Assembly (NCBI RefSeq): GCF_000191885.1
Contig: NZ_AEWI01000003.1
Coordinates: forward strand, 1-48,031
Direction: 5' to 3'
DNA: 48,031 nucleotides
From: Anaerophaga thermohalophila DSM 12881
GTDB lineage: Bacteria > Bacteroidota > Bacteroidia > Bacteroidales > Marinilabiliaceae
Positions 7,567 to 16,669 of the stretch are shown piece by piece (position 1 is the stretch's first letter; each line of letters begins with the position of its first letter). The position numbers were made by a program, and so were the translations under genes. Below the pieces are notes generated by a model. The model had not been told where the DNA came from and searched no databases. It saw only the letters and a list, made by a program, of their open reading frames with translations.

Positions 7567-8793
7567 ATGGATTTATTTACACATACACTTCCAAATGGCA
7601 TCCGGATTGTGCATCATCGTGTTCCATCCCCCGTCGGTCATTGCGGACTCATTATCAATACAGGCTCACGCGACGAGGATGAAAACGAACACGGCATGGC
7701 ACACTTCATCGAGCATGTTATCTTCAAAGGCACAGAAAAGCGCAAAACCTGGCACATTCTGAGTCGGATTGATGATGTAGGCGGGGAACTCAACGCTTAT
7801 ACCTCAAAAGAAGAAACTGCCATCTATGCCTCCTTCCTGATTCAGGATTTTGAAAGAGCCCTGGAGCTGCTCCACGACATCAGTTTTCATTCGGTCTTCC
7901 CTGAAAAAGAGATACGAAAAGAGAAAGAGGTTATTATCGATGAAATTAATTCATACAAGGATAATCCGGCCGAACTGATTATCGATGATTTCGAAGAACT
8001 TATATTCAACCACGGTCCTATGGGGCACAATATCCTGGGAACGGCAGAATCGATAAAAAATTTTACGCGGGAAGACATCTTCAGATTTATTCGCAATAAT
8101 TATCATACCGACCAAATGGTGTTATGCATGGTAGGAGATATAGCGCCCGGGAAATTCCTAAAAGCCGCCAATAAATATTTTGGAAAGGAACCGCCCGGTT
8201 TCCGCGAGTCATTACGTCCCCCTACCCCTCCGTATAAGCCATCGGTCTTACGCAAAGAACTGGATACATTTCAAAGTCACATAACCATCGGGAATATCGC
8301 TTACGACCTTGAAAATCCCAAACGACTGGGGCTGTCTCTACTCAACAACCTTCTGGGCGGACCAGGGATGAACAGCAGACTCAATATGGCACTTCGCGAG
8401 AAAAACGGCATTGCCTATAACATTGAGTCGATCTATTCCCCCTATTACGGGACAGGTGTTTTTTGTATCTATTTTGGTACCGACCGGCAAAATATTGACC
8501 GAAGCATACGCATTGTCCGACGCGAACTGGCCCGCCTTCGTGACAAAAAGCTCGGGCAGATGCAACTGCACAAGGCCCGTCGACAACTGAAAGGACAAAT
8601 CACTATTGCCAACGACAACAAGGAAAACCTGATGCTCAACATAAGCAAAAGTTTCCTTCTCTACAATAAGGTAGACTCGCTGGCCGATATCTATAAAAAA
8701 ATTGACAATCTCACGGCAACAGACCTGATGGAAATAGCCAACGAAATTTTTGACGACAACCAACTCTCATACCTCATCTATGAGCAATCATAA
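7567..8793 (+). CDS. M16-family zinc metallopeptidase (pitrilysin/processing-peptidase-like)
   Basis: A 408-aa protein from the ATG at 7567 (MDLFTHTLPNGIRIVHHRV). A longer frame opens at 7525, but the candidate promoter lies inside it and the family starts at this point. The inverted zinc motif HFIEH appears in GMAHFIEHVIFKGT, with the third ligand glutamate downstream in KEVIIDEINSY. The second, inactive-type domain contains the family glycine-rich LLNNLLGGPGMNSRL and Y/R segments. No signal peptide is seen, so it is probably cytoplasmic. This roughly 400-aa single-unit form is common in Bacteroidota and is expected to degrade peptides. It overlaps the next gene by 14 bp, which suggests translational coupling. 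Confidence 0.93.
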   Translation: MDLFTHTLPNGIRIVHHRVPSPVGHCGLIINTGSRDEDENEHGMAHFIEHVIFKGTEKRKTWHILSRIDDVGGELNAYTSKEETAIYASFLIQDFERALELLHDISFHSVFPEKEIRKEKEVIIDEINSYKDNPAELIIDDFEELIFNHGPMGHNILGTAESIKNFTREDIFRFIRNNYHTDQMVLCMVGDIAPGKFLKAANKYFGKEPPGFRESLRPPTPPYKPSVLRKELDTFQSHITIGNIAYDLENPKRLGLSLLNNLLGGPGMNSRLNMALREKNGIAYNIESIYSPYYGTGVFCIYFGTDRQNIDRSIRIVRRELARLRDKKLGQMQLHKARRQLKGQITIANDNKENLMLNISKSFLLYNKVDSLADIYKKIDNLTATDLMEIANEIFDDNQLSYLIYEQS

Positions 8794-9445
8794 CAACATA
8801 ACGGGTAACCAAAAACCTGAACTGGACAATTACATTGAAGCATACTCCACCCCCGAGGATAATCTGCTCCTCGAGCTCCGAAGACAAACACATTTAAAGA
8901 TATTGCGGCCAAGGATGATCTCCGGCCCCGTTCAGGGCCAACTATTAACGATGCTTTGTAGGATGATAAGGCCAAAAACGGTTTTGGAGATAGGTACTTT
9001 CACCGGTTATTCGGCCATCTGCATCGCCCGTGGAATTGAGAAAGATGCTGTACTTCACACCATAGAACGTGACGATGAACTCGAATCTTTCATCAGGCAT
9101 TACATCCGAAAAGCAGCCCTCGAAAATAAAATTGTTCTCCATATCGGTGATGCACTCGACAAAATAAACAATCTGAATGTGACATTTGATCTCGTGTTCA
9201 TCGATGGCGACAAAAGAGAATACCCCGCCTACTATCAGGCGGTAATGAAAAAAATGAACCCGGGAAGTTATATCCTGGCCGATAATATTCTATGGAATGG
9301 TAAAGTGGTGGATGCCGATTTGAAAAATGACGACTACACACGGGGAATAATTGACTTTAACGAAATGGTTAAAAACGATCCCCGCACCGAACAGGTTATC
9401 ATCCCTATAAGAGACGGGCTGATGTTGATCCGGATGAAAGATTGA
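8780..9445 (+). CDS. SAM-dependent O-methyltransferase (methyltransferase family 3)
   Basis: A 221-aa class I methyltransferase of the catechol/caffeoyl-CoA O-methyltransferase type. Motif I is VLEIGTFTGYSAICIA (SAM binding), followed by the acidic loop LHTIERDDEL, the metal-site VFIDGDKREYPAYY and the ADNILWNGKV motif. The small-molecule substrate is unknown. I chose ATG 8780 (MSNHNNITG); an upstream in-frame ATG at 8750 lies well inside the protease gene and is less likely. The 14-bp overlap with the M16 gene implies one operon; this pairing looks familiar in Bacteroidota but its functional meaning is not known to me. Confidence 0.93.
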   Translation: MSNHNNITGNQKPELDNYIEAYSTPEDNLLLELRRQTHLKILRPRMISGPVQGQLLTMLCRMIRPKTVLEIGTFTGYSAICIARGIEKDAVLHTIERDDELESFIRHYIRKAALENKIVLHIGDALDKINNLNVTFDLVFIDGDKREYPAYYQAVMKKMNPGSYILADNILWNGKVVDADLKNDDYTRGIIDFNEMVKNDPRTEQVIIPIRDGLMLIRMKD

Positions 9446-9539
9446 ACTTTTGGAACAGGTTAACGTTTTTAGATTAGCCAAAAGATTTGGGAAAAAACCA
9501 GCATAATTGGCATTTTAGAGAAAAAGTAACCAGAGACAC

Positions 9540-10046
9540 ATGAACAATATGCCAAAAACAGCCATTATATACGGATCATCAGTAGGTAATACCAGATTTG
9601 TTGCAGAGAAGGTGCATGCCGCATTTCCTGAAGCCGATCTGATTCCGGCAGAAAGTGCTGACCTGAAAACACTGAATGAATATGAGTTTTATATTTTAGG
9701 AACCTCCACCTGGGGAGTCGGTCAGCTGCAGGACGATTTCGAAACCTTTGTTGAAGCTTTCCTGACGCTTGATTTGTCGCGTAAAACCATAGCATTGTTT
9801 GGTCTGGGCGACCAGCAAACTTATCCAGATACTTTTTGCGACGGCATGGGAAAACTTTATGAACTTTTAGCACCCACAGGAGCAAATTTTATCGGGCAGT
9901 GGCCGGGCGACGACTACGACTTTAGTGAATCAAAGGCTTTCAGGGATGGAATGTTTATCGGACTTCCCCTTGATGAAGACAATGAGCCGGATCTGACCGA
10001 CGGAAGAATTGCTGTCTGGAGTGAACAATTGAGGAAAGAGTTTTGA
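9540..10046 (+). CDS. fldA: Flavodoxin (long-chain)
   Basis: A 168-aa cytosolic FMN electron carrier. The phosphate-binding loop is GSSVGNT near the N-terminus (IIYGSSVGNTRFVAEKV). The FMN-ring loops are LGTSTWGVGQLQDDFETF and LFGLGDQQTYPDTFCDG, and the long-chain insertion is present (about residues 115-145). Length is typical. A start at MPKTA, three codons downstream, is also possible. It probably serves as a low-potential donor, for example for radical-SAM enzymes or in place of ferredoxin under iron limitation. It is followed closely by a convergent small gene. Confidence 0.96.
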   Translation: MNNMPKTAIIYGSSVGNTRFVAEKVHAAFPEADLIPAESADLKTLNEYEFYILGTSTWGVGQLQDDFETFVEAFLTLDLSRKTIALFGLGDQQTYPDTFCDGMGKLYELLAPTGANFIGQWPGDDYDFSESKAFRDGMFIGLPLDEDNEPDLTDGRIAVWSEQLRKEF

Positions 10047-10056
10047 GTTCGGGGTT

Positions 10057-10341
10057 TCAGTACTCTTCATTGTCCTTATCGTCCCTGTTCTCAACCTTGA
10101 GTCTGTCAAGATCACTTTTTTCAAAAAGTGTAGGATAATCTTCCATAAACTGATCCATAACAACACGCATAACCGATTCACGTATAAAACGTGCCTTGTT
10201 TTTTACCTTGTATCTTTTACAATACACTTCAAATGCTTCCAGCTCTTTATCGTTCAACAATATAGTTGCCTTATGCTTTCGTTTTAAAGCATCATCGCGT
10301 TTATTGTTATTTTTCCCTGAATCTTTGCCGTATTTGGCCAT
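10057..10341 (-). CDS. Small basic, ribbon-helix-helix-like protein
   Basis: A 94-aa charged protein with a lysine-rich N-terminus, then KATILLNDKELEAFEVYCKRY (strand plus helix) and KNKARFIRESVMRVVMDQFMEDYP (second helix), an arrangement resembling ribbon-helix-helix DNA-binding proteins. It has no signal or membrane segment. It appears conserved in type across Bacteroidota, but I know no assigned function; a transcriptional regulator or nucleoid-associated role is an inference. It is convergent with flavodoxin (10-bp gap). The 275 bp upstream (10342-10616) shows no other gene. Confidence 0.8.
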   Translation of the reverse strand: MAKYGKDSGKNNNKRDDALKRKHKATILLNDKELEAFEVYCKRYKVKNKARFIRESVMRVVMDQFMEDYPTLFEKSDLDRLKVENRDDKDNEEY

Positions 10342-10616
10342 AACTGAAGAAATTCTTTTCTTTAATTAAATGGGACAAAAATAAATAAAAATAAAAGAAT
10401 TACACAGCAACAAGGAACATATTAGACAGATGAAACGAGCATGACAAAGATTGCCTTAATAGATTATCAGATTTTTAGATATAAGATGTAAGATCATACA
10501 CACAATATTGATAGTCTGCATTTTAGCAAACAAAATCTTTTTATTACAAACAATTGATTTGCAGCGCATTGAAAAATTTTAACAAATTACTGTCATGTAA
10601 CTTGCTGGTTTTTGTT

Positions 10617-11507
10617 TTAATCTTCGGTAATTATGGTTTCGATACCGGTAATCCCAATCCCTGTCCATCGACCAATACCTCCTTCAATGTTGGTCTCAAT
10701 CCGGTTGCCGTTAAATGCAAACGGATTTTCCTGATTGACACGGTCAATGAAGAGGCTTTCGATTACCCGGTAGGAAACTGAGTCAACCGTCCCGACAATA
10801 ATTTCTACCGTATCGCGACGATCGTACTCAAACCAGTCATAAGGATCATAAAAGGATGATTTGGGATCGCTGAAGTAATGACCAAGTTCGGAGGACCTCA
10901 GTATTCTTTGCCATACAGGAGGGTTTTGAGTGAATTTTACCCTTGAAAGAGGGTTAAAAGATGGATGGAAATCGCTATCGGCGAAACGACTTTTCACCCT
11001 TGTAAACAAATAATAACTCCCCTCATTCGGTGGATTGGTTGCAAATTCAACGAATCCTGTTGTATCGGAAATCTGTGTCATCCTGGTATCAACAACTGCC
11101 ACAGCCTGAGGTATGGTTGTAGTAGCGGTCACAATTCGTCCTTTTACCTCTGCTCTCAAATGATAGGTTTCACCTTCCTGACCCTTTATCGCAATGCTTT
11201 TGTATACAAATGGCGGGAAAAAGCGGTCTTCACGAAACAATGTAAGAACCTCCTCCTCCCCTGTCGATGATGTCAAAGTTACCTTTGCATAATTCAGAAA
11301 TGTTTCCCTGATTGATGCGGAATCGTAATGCGTCAGGTAAGGAGAACTCAGCGTCAGAAAAACATGAGCCTGCCGACCCGTTTCAATGTAACCGTCCACA
11401 ACAATTTTCCGCCGGTAGGACGGCTGATCAAGTTCTACTTCCTTTTGACATGAAGAGAGACCCAGTGCAATCATAATTAAGAAGAGTAATAACTTCATAG
11501 TTGGCAA
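10617..11507 (-). CDS. DUF4249 lipoprotein paired with a TonB-dependent receptor
   Basis: A 296-aa lipoprotein with lipobox LGLSSC (cysteine about residue 20), expected on the outer membrane. The body (RRKIVVDGYIETGRQAHVFLTLSSPYL, then the GEEEVLTLF and YHLRAEVKGRIVTATTTIP segments) matches the DUF4249 family, which in Bacteroidota nearly always follows a TonB-dependent receptor, as here (9-bp gap to 11517). By position it is likely an accessory surface protein of that transporter; the substrate is unknown. Start at 11507 or the fourth codon (11498). No frame damage is seen. Confidence 0.9.
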   Translation of the reverse strand: MPTMKLLLFLIMIALGLSSCQKEVELDQPSYRRKIVVDGYIETGRQAHVFLTLSSPYLTHYDSASIRETFLNYAKVTLTSSTGEEEVLTLFREDRFFPPFVYKSIAIKGQEGETYHLRAEVKGRIVTATTTIPQAVAVVDTRMTQISDTTGFVEFATNPPNEGSYYLFTRVKSRFADSDFHPSFNPLSRVKFTQNPPVWQRILRSSELGHYFSDPKSSFYDPYDWFEYDRRDTVEIIVGTVDSVSYRVIESLFIDRVNQENPFAFNGNRIETNIEGGIGRWTGIGITGIETIITED

Positions 11508-11516
11508 ATTACTGTT

Positions 11517-13865
11517 TCAAAACTTAAATTTCCAGCTTACCGAAGGCATCACGGGAAAAAGCGAAACCTGTGCCGCACGGATATCTATATCATAATTGCT
11601 GTCGCCACGAATGACCTTGTAAAAAACAAAATAAGGATTGGCTCGGTTATAGACATTGATGACCGAAAAATCAAGCGTCGACTCTTTAAAGGTACTGCTT
11701 TTTAAACGTAAGGAAGCGGACAAGTCAAGACGATGATAAGGAGGTAACCGAAAATTATTGTACCCGTCGTAATCATTCATAATACTGCCCATCAACCACA
11801 TCCTTCCGGATGGTAACGTCATTGATATTCCGGTGGCATAAGTCCAGTTGGCAAAAAATGACCACTCCTGTGAAAGTTTGTAAGAACTCTTGATCGACAG
11901 GTCGTGTGTGCGGTCAAACTTATCATTAAACCACACTCCGTCAAATATATCAGGAAAAGACCTTTCAGATTTTGACAATGTATAATTGATATCTCCCCGG
12001 AGATCACCAATATTCTTTCCTATAGAAATCTCAATTCCACAGGCTCTTCCCTTACCGTGAAAGAAATGGTCTTCAAAATTCATTTCATCTCCGTCGATGT
12101 TGACATTAAAAATCAACTGATTTTGCATCAACCGCACAAAAGCTCCGGATGAAAAAGAAAAAACAGGTGTCTTTCTCTCATACTCGACCGACCACTGATG
12201 TCCTGTTTGAGGTTCCAAACGCGGAGAAGCCATCATCCACAAGTCGTTGGGAAGAGGCATCGAACTCAAAGTTGCCAGATGCCGCATTTGAACAGGACGC
12301 GACCATGCAATCTTAAATCTGTCATTGTCCAGGGTTTCATACGACAAGGCCGCAGAGTAACTCCAATACCATTTGTCATCGGCAATTTCACCTTTATTGC
12401 TGGAAATAAAAACACCTTCATCGTCGTCGTACTGATATGGTCCCAATGAAGCATAATAAAACCCTCTGATACCTGCATAAAGACTTATATCATGGGTCAA
12501 CCTGTAGGTGTCTTCCAAATATAATGTAACCTCACTGTTGCGAAAAACATCATTATAGTTGGTTGTATCCTCCAACTCTACCAGATGCATATCCCAAGGT
12601 GTGGTTTTATACCATGCCCCTCCGGCACCGTATCGGAGCAAGTGCTTCTCAAATTCATTCGTGATACCGGCACTAAACGACAATTTTTGATGCCTGCTTT
12701 TGAAATCGAGATCGTTTTGGATGATCTCACCCATGAAATCGGACCAAGCCGATGTATATCCTGCTGAAACCTTTAAGGAACTGTTGCTTCCGGTTCTTTT
12801 AACCCACTGCAAGGCTGCCGCATTGTTCCCATAGTTGGTGCCGGCATCATACTCCAGATCATCATCATCAATTTTAAAATCATCCTTCCCAACGTACCAG
12901 CTTAAAGTAAAACGGGAACCGGACTGCGGCTGAAAAACAATTTTACCATTGAAGTCATAAAATGAGTAAAAACTCCGCTTAAAATAGTTTTCTTCTTCAC
13001 TGAGGAAAAATCCGGAAATTCCACGATACAATTCAAGATAGCTGCGCCTCAGACCTGCTGTGATGCCTAACTTTTCATTTTTACCCCGGCCTGAAAAAGT
13101 AAGGTTGGAAGCTATGTTACCCAAAGAGCCACTCCCCCCTTCAAATCCGGAAAGCGGATCACCGGACGAAACGATTATTGAAGAAGAGAGTCCGCTTCGC
13201 ACCGAAACCGGTGAGTGCCCTTTATATATGGATACATCCTCTGTTGTTAGTGGATTAAACACCGAATAAGCACCCATTAAATGAACAGGATTCATTAATT
13301 CCATCCCGTCGAGAAGTACATGGTTCTGGCCCGGACTTCCTCCTCTCACATAAACTCCGCCTATCCCTTCTCCTACCGATTGTATCCCGGGTAATTGACG
13401 AAGGGCACTCACCACATCGGCCTCGCCTAAAACCGAGGGGAGTCTCAGAATATCACCCCGGGCAATCTGACCAGTCGCCGGAACCGATTTATCGATCAAA
13501 ACATCTCTTTGCCCTGTGATTTTGACCTCCTCGGTCAGAATTTCTTTTTTTTCAACTATAATTGTCAGGGTATCTTCGCGCTTATAGTTAAAGGGAATTC
13601 TTATTGATTGATAAGCAGTATGGCTTAATACCAGCACATCATCACCTTCACCGCAAATCCGGAATCTGCCGGAACGGTCGGTAATTGTACCCTGTTCCGA
13701 CCGGCTTGCCCAAAGGTGAATATCCGACACCGGTTCTTTCGTTTCCGAATCGATCACCCGACCGCTAATGCAATGACTCTGCGCAAAAGCATGACCTGCC
13801 ATTCCAATAGCAAAAAAGAAAAACAACAGGGTACGAAATATCATCGATCCGGAAGCTTTAACCAT
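11517..13865 (-). CDS. TonB-dependent outer-membrane receptor with carboxypeptidase-like domain
   Basis: About 782 aa from ATG 13865 (ATG 13844 is also possible; the open frame extends to 13904). A signal peptide ends near GHAFAQ. Then comes a carboxypeptidase-regulatory-like beta domain (SGRVIDSETKEPVSDIHLW), then the plug with LRQLPGIQSVGEGIGGVYVRGG and VLLDGMELMN, then a 22-strand barrel ending in an aromatic (SWKFKF). This is the FecA-like class that pairs with DUF4249 lipoproteins rather than SusD. It imports an unidentified ligand across the outer membrane using TonB energy. It forms an operon with the DUF4249 gene. Confidence 0.95.
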   Translation of the reverse strand: MVKASGSMIFRTLLFFFFAIGMAGHAFAQSHCISGRVIDSETKEPVSDIHLWASRSEQGTITDRSGRFRICGEGDDVLVLSHTAYQSIRIPFNYKREDTLTIIVEKKEILTEEVKITGQRDVLIDKSVPATGQIARGDILRLPSVLGEADVVSALRQLPGIQSVGEGIGGVYVRGGSPGQNHVLLDGMELMNPVHLMGAYSVFNPLTTEDVSIYKGHSPVSVRSGLSSSIIVSSGDPLSGFEGGSGSLGNIASNLTFSGRGKNEKLGITAGLRRSYLELYRGISGFFLSEEENYFKRSFYSFYDFNGKIVFQPQSGSRFTLSWYVGKDDFKIDDDDLEYDAGTNYGNNAAALQWVKRTGSNSSLKVSAGYTSAWSDFMGEIIQNDLDFKSRHQKLSFSAGITNEFEKHLLRYGAGGAWYKTTPWDMHLVELEDTTNYNDVFRNSEVTLYLEDTYRLTHDISLYAGIRGFYYASLGPYQYDDDEGVFISSNKGEIADDKWYWSYSAALSYETLDNDRFKIAWSRPVQMRHLATLSSMPLPNDLWMMASPRLEPQTGHQWSVEYERKTPVFSFSSGAFVRLMQNQLIFNVNIDGDEMNFEDHFFHGKGRACGIEISIGKNIGDLRGDINYTLSKSERSFPDIFDGVWFNDKFDRTHDLSIKSSYKLSQEWSFFANWTYATGISMTLPSGRMWLMGSIMNDYDGYNNFRLPPYHRLDLSASLRLKSSTFKESTLDFSVINVYNRANPYFVFYKVIRGDSNYDIDIRAAQVSLFPVMPSVSWKFKF

Positions 13866-13972
13866 AAATAAAAATTGGAGACCACGATTTATCCTGGCCT
13901 CCAATTATCTATCTTAACCTGATCCATTCAAAAATAAGTCCATTCCTGAATCAGGTAAAAAGGTGTCCTATT

Positions 13973-15181
13973 TTATTGCAGGGTCAATCCGTAATTGGTC
14001 TCTATATCGGAAATAAACTTCTCTGCTTCCTGAAAAAATCGGGGAAAATTCTCTTCAGTGAAGAAAGATTCATCCATATATGAACCATCGGAAAATTTCA
14101 TTCTCATGCTAAAATCCCAATATGAACCATATTCATCGGAACGCTCAAGAGCATAGAACTCGCTGGCCGCGATAATTTCGTTCTTGTCATTGTACTTCAC
14201 ATACATTTTAACGTTGTCATTCATAACGTTCGCCATTTCCTCGTAAAAGGCCTTCTCGGTTTCAACATCTTCAAATTGTCCTTCGGCATTCCTGAGTCCT
14301 TCCCAGTTGGCCACACCTTGCAGTTTCAGGTTGCCAACAACTACCCATACATTGGAAGCATCAACAAGTGTTTGACTCCCGGGAAACTCTTCTTCACTAT
14401 TGAAGTCTTCGTAATAAGTGTCATAATTGAAGGTTCCATCACTATCGAAATGAGATGAAATGATGTTGTCCCCGTCATAAGTAAACGACTGATCAAATGA
14501 AATTTTTGAAGTACTCTTTTCTAAAGAGGTAGTTATCTTATAATCACCAATATAGTAGTTTTCGGTAACCGACTGTGGAATGTCATCATCATCATACGTG
14601 GCATTAAAAGTGAACTTCATTAATTCCTTATTATCAACAACCAAACTGACGGTGACAGATTTTGGCAAATATTCTACCTCCTGAATAATATCGGGATTTG
14701 TCACTACAAAACTATCGAATTTTGTAACAGAAATTGTAGCATTGTTGGTTTCACTATCTTTGGTCGGGAAATGATAAGTGATCTCATCAGTCGATTCTTC
14801 CTTGTCCCATTTGTTGGTTTCGGGATTGTAAGTATAAATACCAACATCATCAGGGTAAAGATCGGCCAGGGAGACTGTGGTTTTTAGTGTAAACACGGCA
14901 TCTACTCCATCCTGAAGGGCTGCAAGAGGGCCCATCACAGTCATTGCAGTCGATTCATAAGTAGTATCAGCCAATTCCATGAAATCCACGGCAACATGAA
15001 TGGCATTCATGTCACGCAAATCGTCCAATTGATGCAGCACATCGATGCCGATTTGTTCAATATTGGCTTTGTGCTGTTCAACTGTCAGATCACTGAACTC
15101 TTCAGAGTTGTTGTCATCATCATTACAGCCTGTCATAAGTGCAAGGGCCAGTAACCCGAGCAAAAGGTTTTTGATTTTCAT
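13973..15181 (-). CDS. Unknown lipoprotein
   Basis: About 402 aa from the ATG at 15181 (MKIKNLLLG). The open frame continues to 15217, but those codons run into a dispersed repeat and are unlikely to be translated. Signal peptide with lipobox LMTGC, then an acidic linker (NDDDNNSEE). The rest is acidic, beta-rich and has no motif I can assign; it has repeated YDDDD/YNDKNE segments that could bind cations. It is not obviously linked to its neighbours: the TonB receptor starts about 110 bp downstream on the same strand. Function unknown; a surface or periplasmic location is likely. Confidence 0.82.
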   Translation of the reverse strand: MKIKNLLLGLLALALMTGCNDDDNNSEEFSDLTVEQHKANIEQIGIDVLHQLDDLRDMNAIHVAVDFMELADTTYESTAMTVMGPLAALQDGVDAVFTLKTTVSLADLYPDDVGIYTYNPETNKWDKEESTDEITYHFPTKDSETNNATISVTKFDSFVVTNPDIIQEVEYLPKSVTVSLVVDNKELMKFTFNATYDDDDIPQSVTENYYIGDYKITTSLEKSTSKISFDQSFTYDGDNIISSHFDSDGTFNYDTYYEDFNSEEEFPGSQTLVDASNVWVVVGNLKLQGVANWEGLRNAEGQFEDVETEKAFYEEMANVMNDNVKMYVKYNDKNEIIAASEFYALERSDEYGSYWDFSMRMKFSDGSYMDESFFTEENFPRFFQEAEKFISDIETNYGLTLQ

Positions 15182-15216
15182 AGACAATCTATTTAAAATA
15201 AACAATGATTTATACA

Positions 15217-15359
15217 TGAGCCCAGTCTAAAAAACATCTTTGTTGCCAAACTCGTTGTTGTTTTAAATTTTTGCTTCCTCATTAACAACAAGTTAACTCC
15301 GGTACAAAAATTTAAAACGCCTTGATTTTGACAAAAATATGCTTTTTATACTGCACTCA
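15217..15359 (-). repeat. Full-length copy of the dispersed TGAG repeat
   Basis: A 143-bp unit. On the minus strand it reads TGAGTGCAGTATAAAAAGCA at one end and TTAGACTGGGCTCA at the other. It aligns over its whole length with 46610-46751, roughly three quarters identical by eye, in opposite orientation. It carries no gene. It abuts the start of the lipoprotein gene on one side and the tRNA-derived repeat region on the other. Confidence 0.8.
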
Positions 15360-15416
15360 TACATGATTTTATACGCAAAAGCATGACGAATGTTGTTGTA
15401 AATACAATAAAAAACA

Positions 15417-15450
15417 AAAACCACAATTCTTTTAGAAGAATTGCGGTTTT
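15417..15450 (-). terminator. Displaced tRNA-Arg terminator (chromosomal side of attL)
   Basis: A 15-bp near-perfect stem, AAAACCGCAATTCTT/AAGAATTGTGGTTTT, with a four-base loop and a following T-run on the minus strand. It sits 4 bp beyond the 19-bp tRNA-Arg 3'-end copy at 15455-15473. It is best explained as the original terminator of the tRNA-Arg gene before the island was inserted. Confidence 0.75.
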
Positions 15451-15454
15451 GCGT

Positions 15455-15473
15455 TGTGATCCCGGGAGGACTC
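15455..15473 (-). other. attL: 19-bp copy of the tRNA-Arg 3' end
   Basis: TGTGATCCCGGGAGGACTC is identical to 43537-43555, where it forms the 3' part of the T-arm, the acceptor strand and the trailer of tRNA-Arg(CCG). Here no tRNA body follows, so it is a fragment. Duplicated tRNA 3' ends are the usual product of integration by tyrosine recombinases. Confidence 0.8.
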
Positions 15474-16231
15474 TAATATATCCAAATTATTCGCTGTAAA
15501 TCAATTGATTGAAAATTGCTCCCATCATTTGTTCACCAATTTGTTCTCATTCATTTTGGTGTATTTTGAGTGGATTTGACTCCCTTGAGTCTTTTACAAA
15601 TATAAAAAGAACAGGGGACTTTTTCAATTGGTTTTGTGTTGATTTGTTGCGATTTGAACCATATAAGGATAAGCGTTTGCTTTGTTTGTGTTTCAAAACG
15701 CATCATTGAGGCACAAAATTTATAAAAAAAGGGGGTGAAAAGGAAAAACGAATGCTGTTTTGATAATAGGTTCAAGGCATTCCACATGAAAAATGGTCTA
15801 ATTTATTTCTGTTTGATACGTTTGAAGAGTGATTTCCGGGAAATGATTCTGTGTTATTGTATCAAAACGGGGCAAAATGGCCCATTTTGTATAAAAAACG
15901 AGAATGATTTTGACCTAGCTATAATGAATTTTGTTGACATTTAATGCTGATTGATACATTTGATTGACCAGCTGCAATACATGTAGCCATTTTTCTGCAT
16001 CAAAAGACTGAAAAGAGCAACATTTTATATGAAAATAGTTTGATGGTGTATGTTTATATGCATTTTTCTTTCCTTTTAAATATCTTTTGATGGTTCTGGC
16101 CTTATTTGTTGTATTTGAACAATGATGTAGAGCCTTAGGGTGTCGAAAATGATGGGTTTGAAGAAATAGGGAGAGCAATTGGCACCAAGCTGGCACTAAG
16201 TTAGCATCGATCCCTGGAAAAAACTTCCACA
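15474..16231. other. AT-rich non-coding end of the island
   Basis: No convincing gene. The sequence has recurring TTGATAC/GTATCAA and GCATCAAAA-type motifs (for example near 15815, 15857, 15951 and 15998) and a palindrome AAAATGGCCCATTTT near 15875. Regions like this just inside att sites often hold arm-type integrase or excisionase binding sites; that role is an inference. A 106-codon frame (15915-16235, minus) is not protein-like. Confidence 0.4.
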
Positions 16232-16429
16232 TCAATCTGAAATAAACTCCTTCACTTCTTCCGGTTCAAAGCCGGCAAACTCAGCAAATTCTTTGATGGT
16301 CACGAATTGGTGAGGTTCCTTCCCCAGGCGCCGGCGGATGTTGTCCAGTATCCGGTAGCCGGTTTTCTCGCTTTTGCCGGTGATGCGCTGAATGTCTTTG
16401 GCATATATGCAAATGCGTTTGGTCTTCAT
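16232..16429 (-). CDS. Excisionase-like small DNA-binding protein
   Basis: A 65-aa protein from ATG 16429 (MKTKRICIYAKDIQRITGKS); the frame extends upstream to 16465, but the inner start fits better. It resembles the small helix-turn-helix proteins found beside tyrosine integrases in Bacteroidota: YAKDIQRITGKSEKTGYRIL forms a likely recognition unit, and HQFVTIKEFAEFAGFEPEEV a second, MerR-like helix pair. Its place near attL, opposite the integrase end, fits a recombination directionality factor; this is inferred. It reads outward toward attL. Confidence 0.65.
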   Translation of the reverse strand: MKTKRICIYAKDIQRITGKSEKTGYRILDNIRRRLGKEPHQFVTIKEFAEFAGFEPEEVKEFISD

Positions 16430-16488
16430 TTTCCTAAAAATTTTTGGGTGGTTTCTGGTTAACAAAATGCAATTTTAATACCCCATCT

Positions 16489-16496
16489 ATACTTTT
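16489..16496 (+). promoter_or_regulatory. Candidate -7 element upstream of the 16670 gene
   Basis: TACTTTTG matches TAnnTTTG on the plus strand, between the excisionase-like gene and the 16670 gene. It would give a leader of roughly 165 bases. No TTTG box at standard spacing. Confidence 0.3.
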
Positions 16497-16627
16497 GCTA
16501 TACTGTTGATATACAGCTTACCTGCAAAATTGTTACTTTAAAAATAGAAAAAATAGTGACAAGTTCTCCCAGATATCTCATCTTGGGACAGAATTCCCGC
16601 AATCATTTGAAATAAAAAAATTTACAC

Positions 16628-16664
16628 TTTAGGTTTGGTGTTGTAATTATTCACTAAACCTAAA
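16628..16664 (+). promoter_or_regulatory. Inverted repeat in the leader of the 16670 gene
   Basis: A perfect 9-bp inverted repeat, TTTAGGTTT (16628-16636) and AAACCTAAA (16656-16664), ends 5 bp before the ATG. It could be an operator for a dimeric repressor or an mRNA hairpin masking the ribosome site. No protein partner is identified. Confidence 0.45.
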
Positions 16665-16669
16665 TTTTT

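Noticed and set aside
15915..16235. 106-codon minus-strand frame near attL
   Set aside because: Rich in His/Cys/Asn with no domain pattern, lies in AT-rich repeat-motif DNA.
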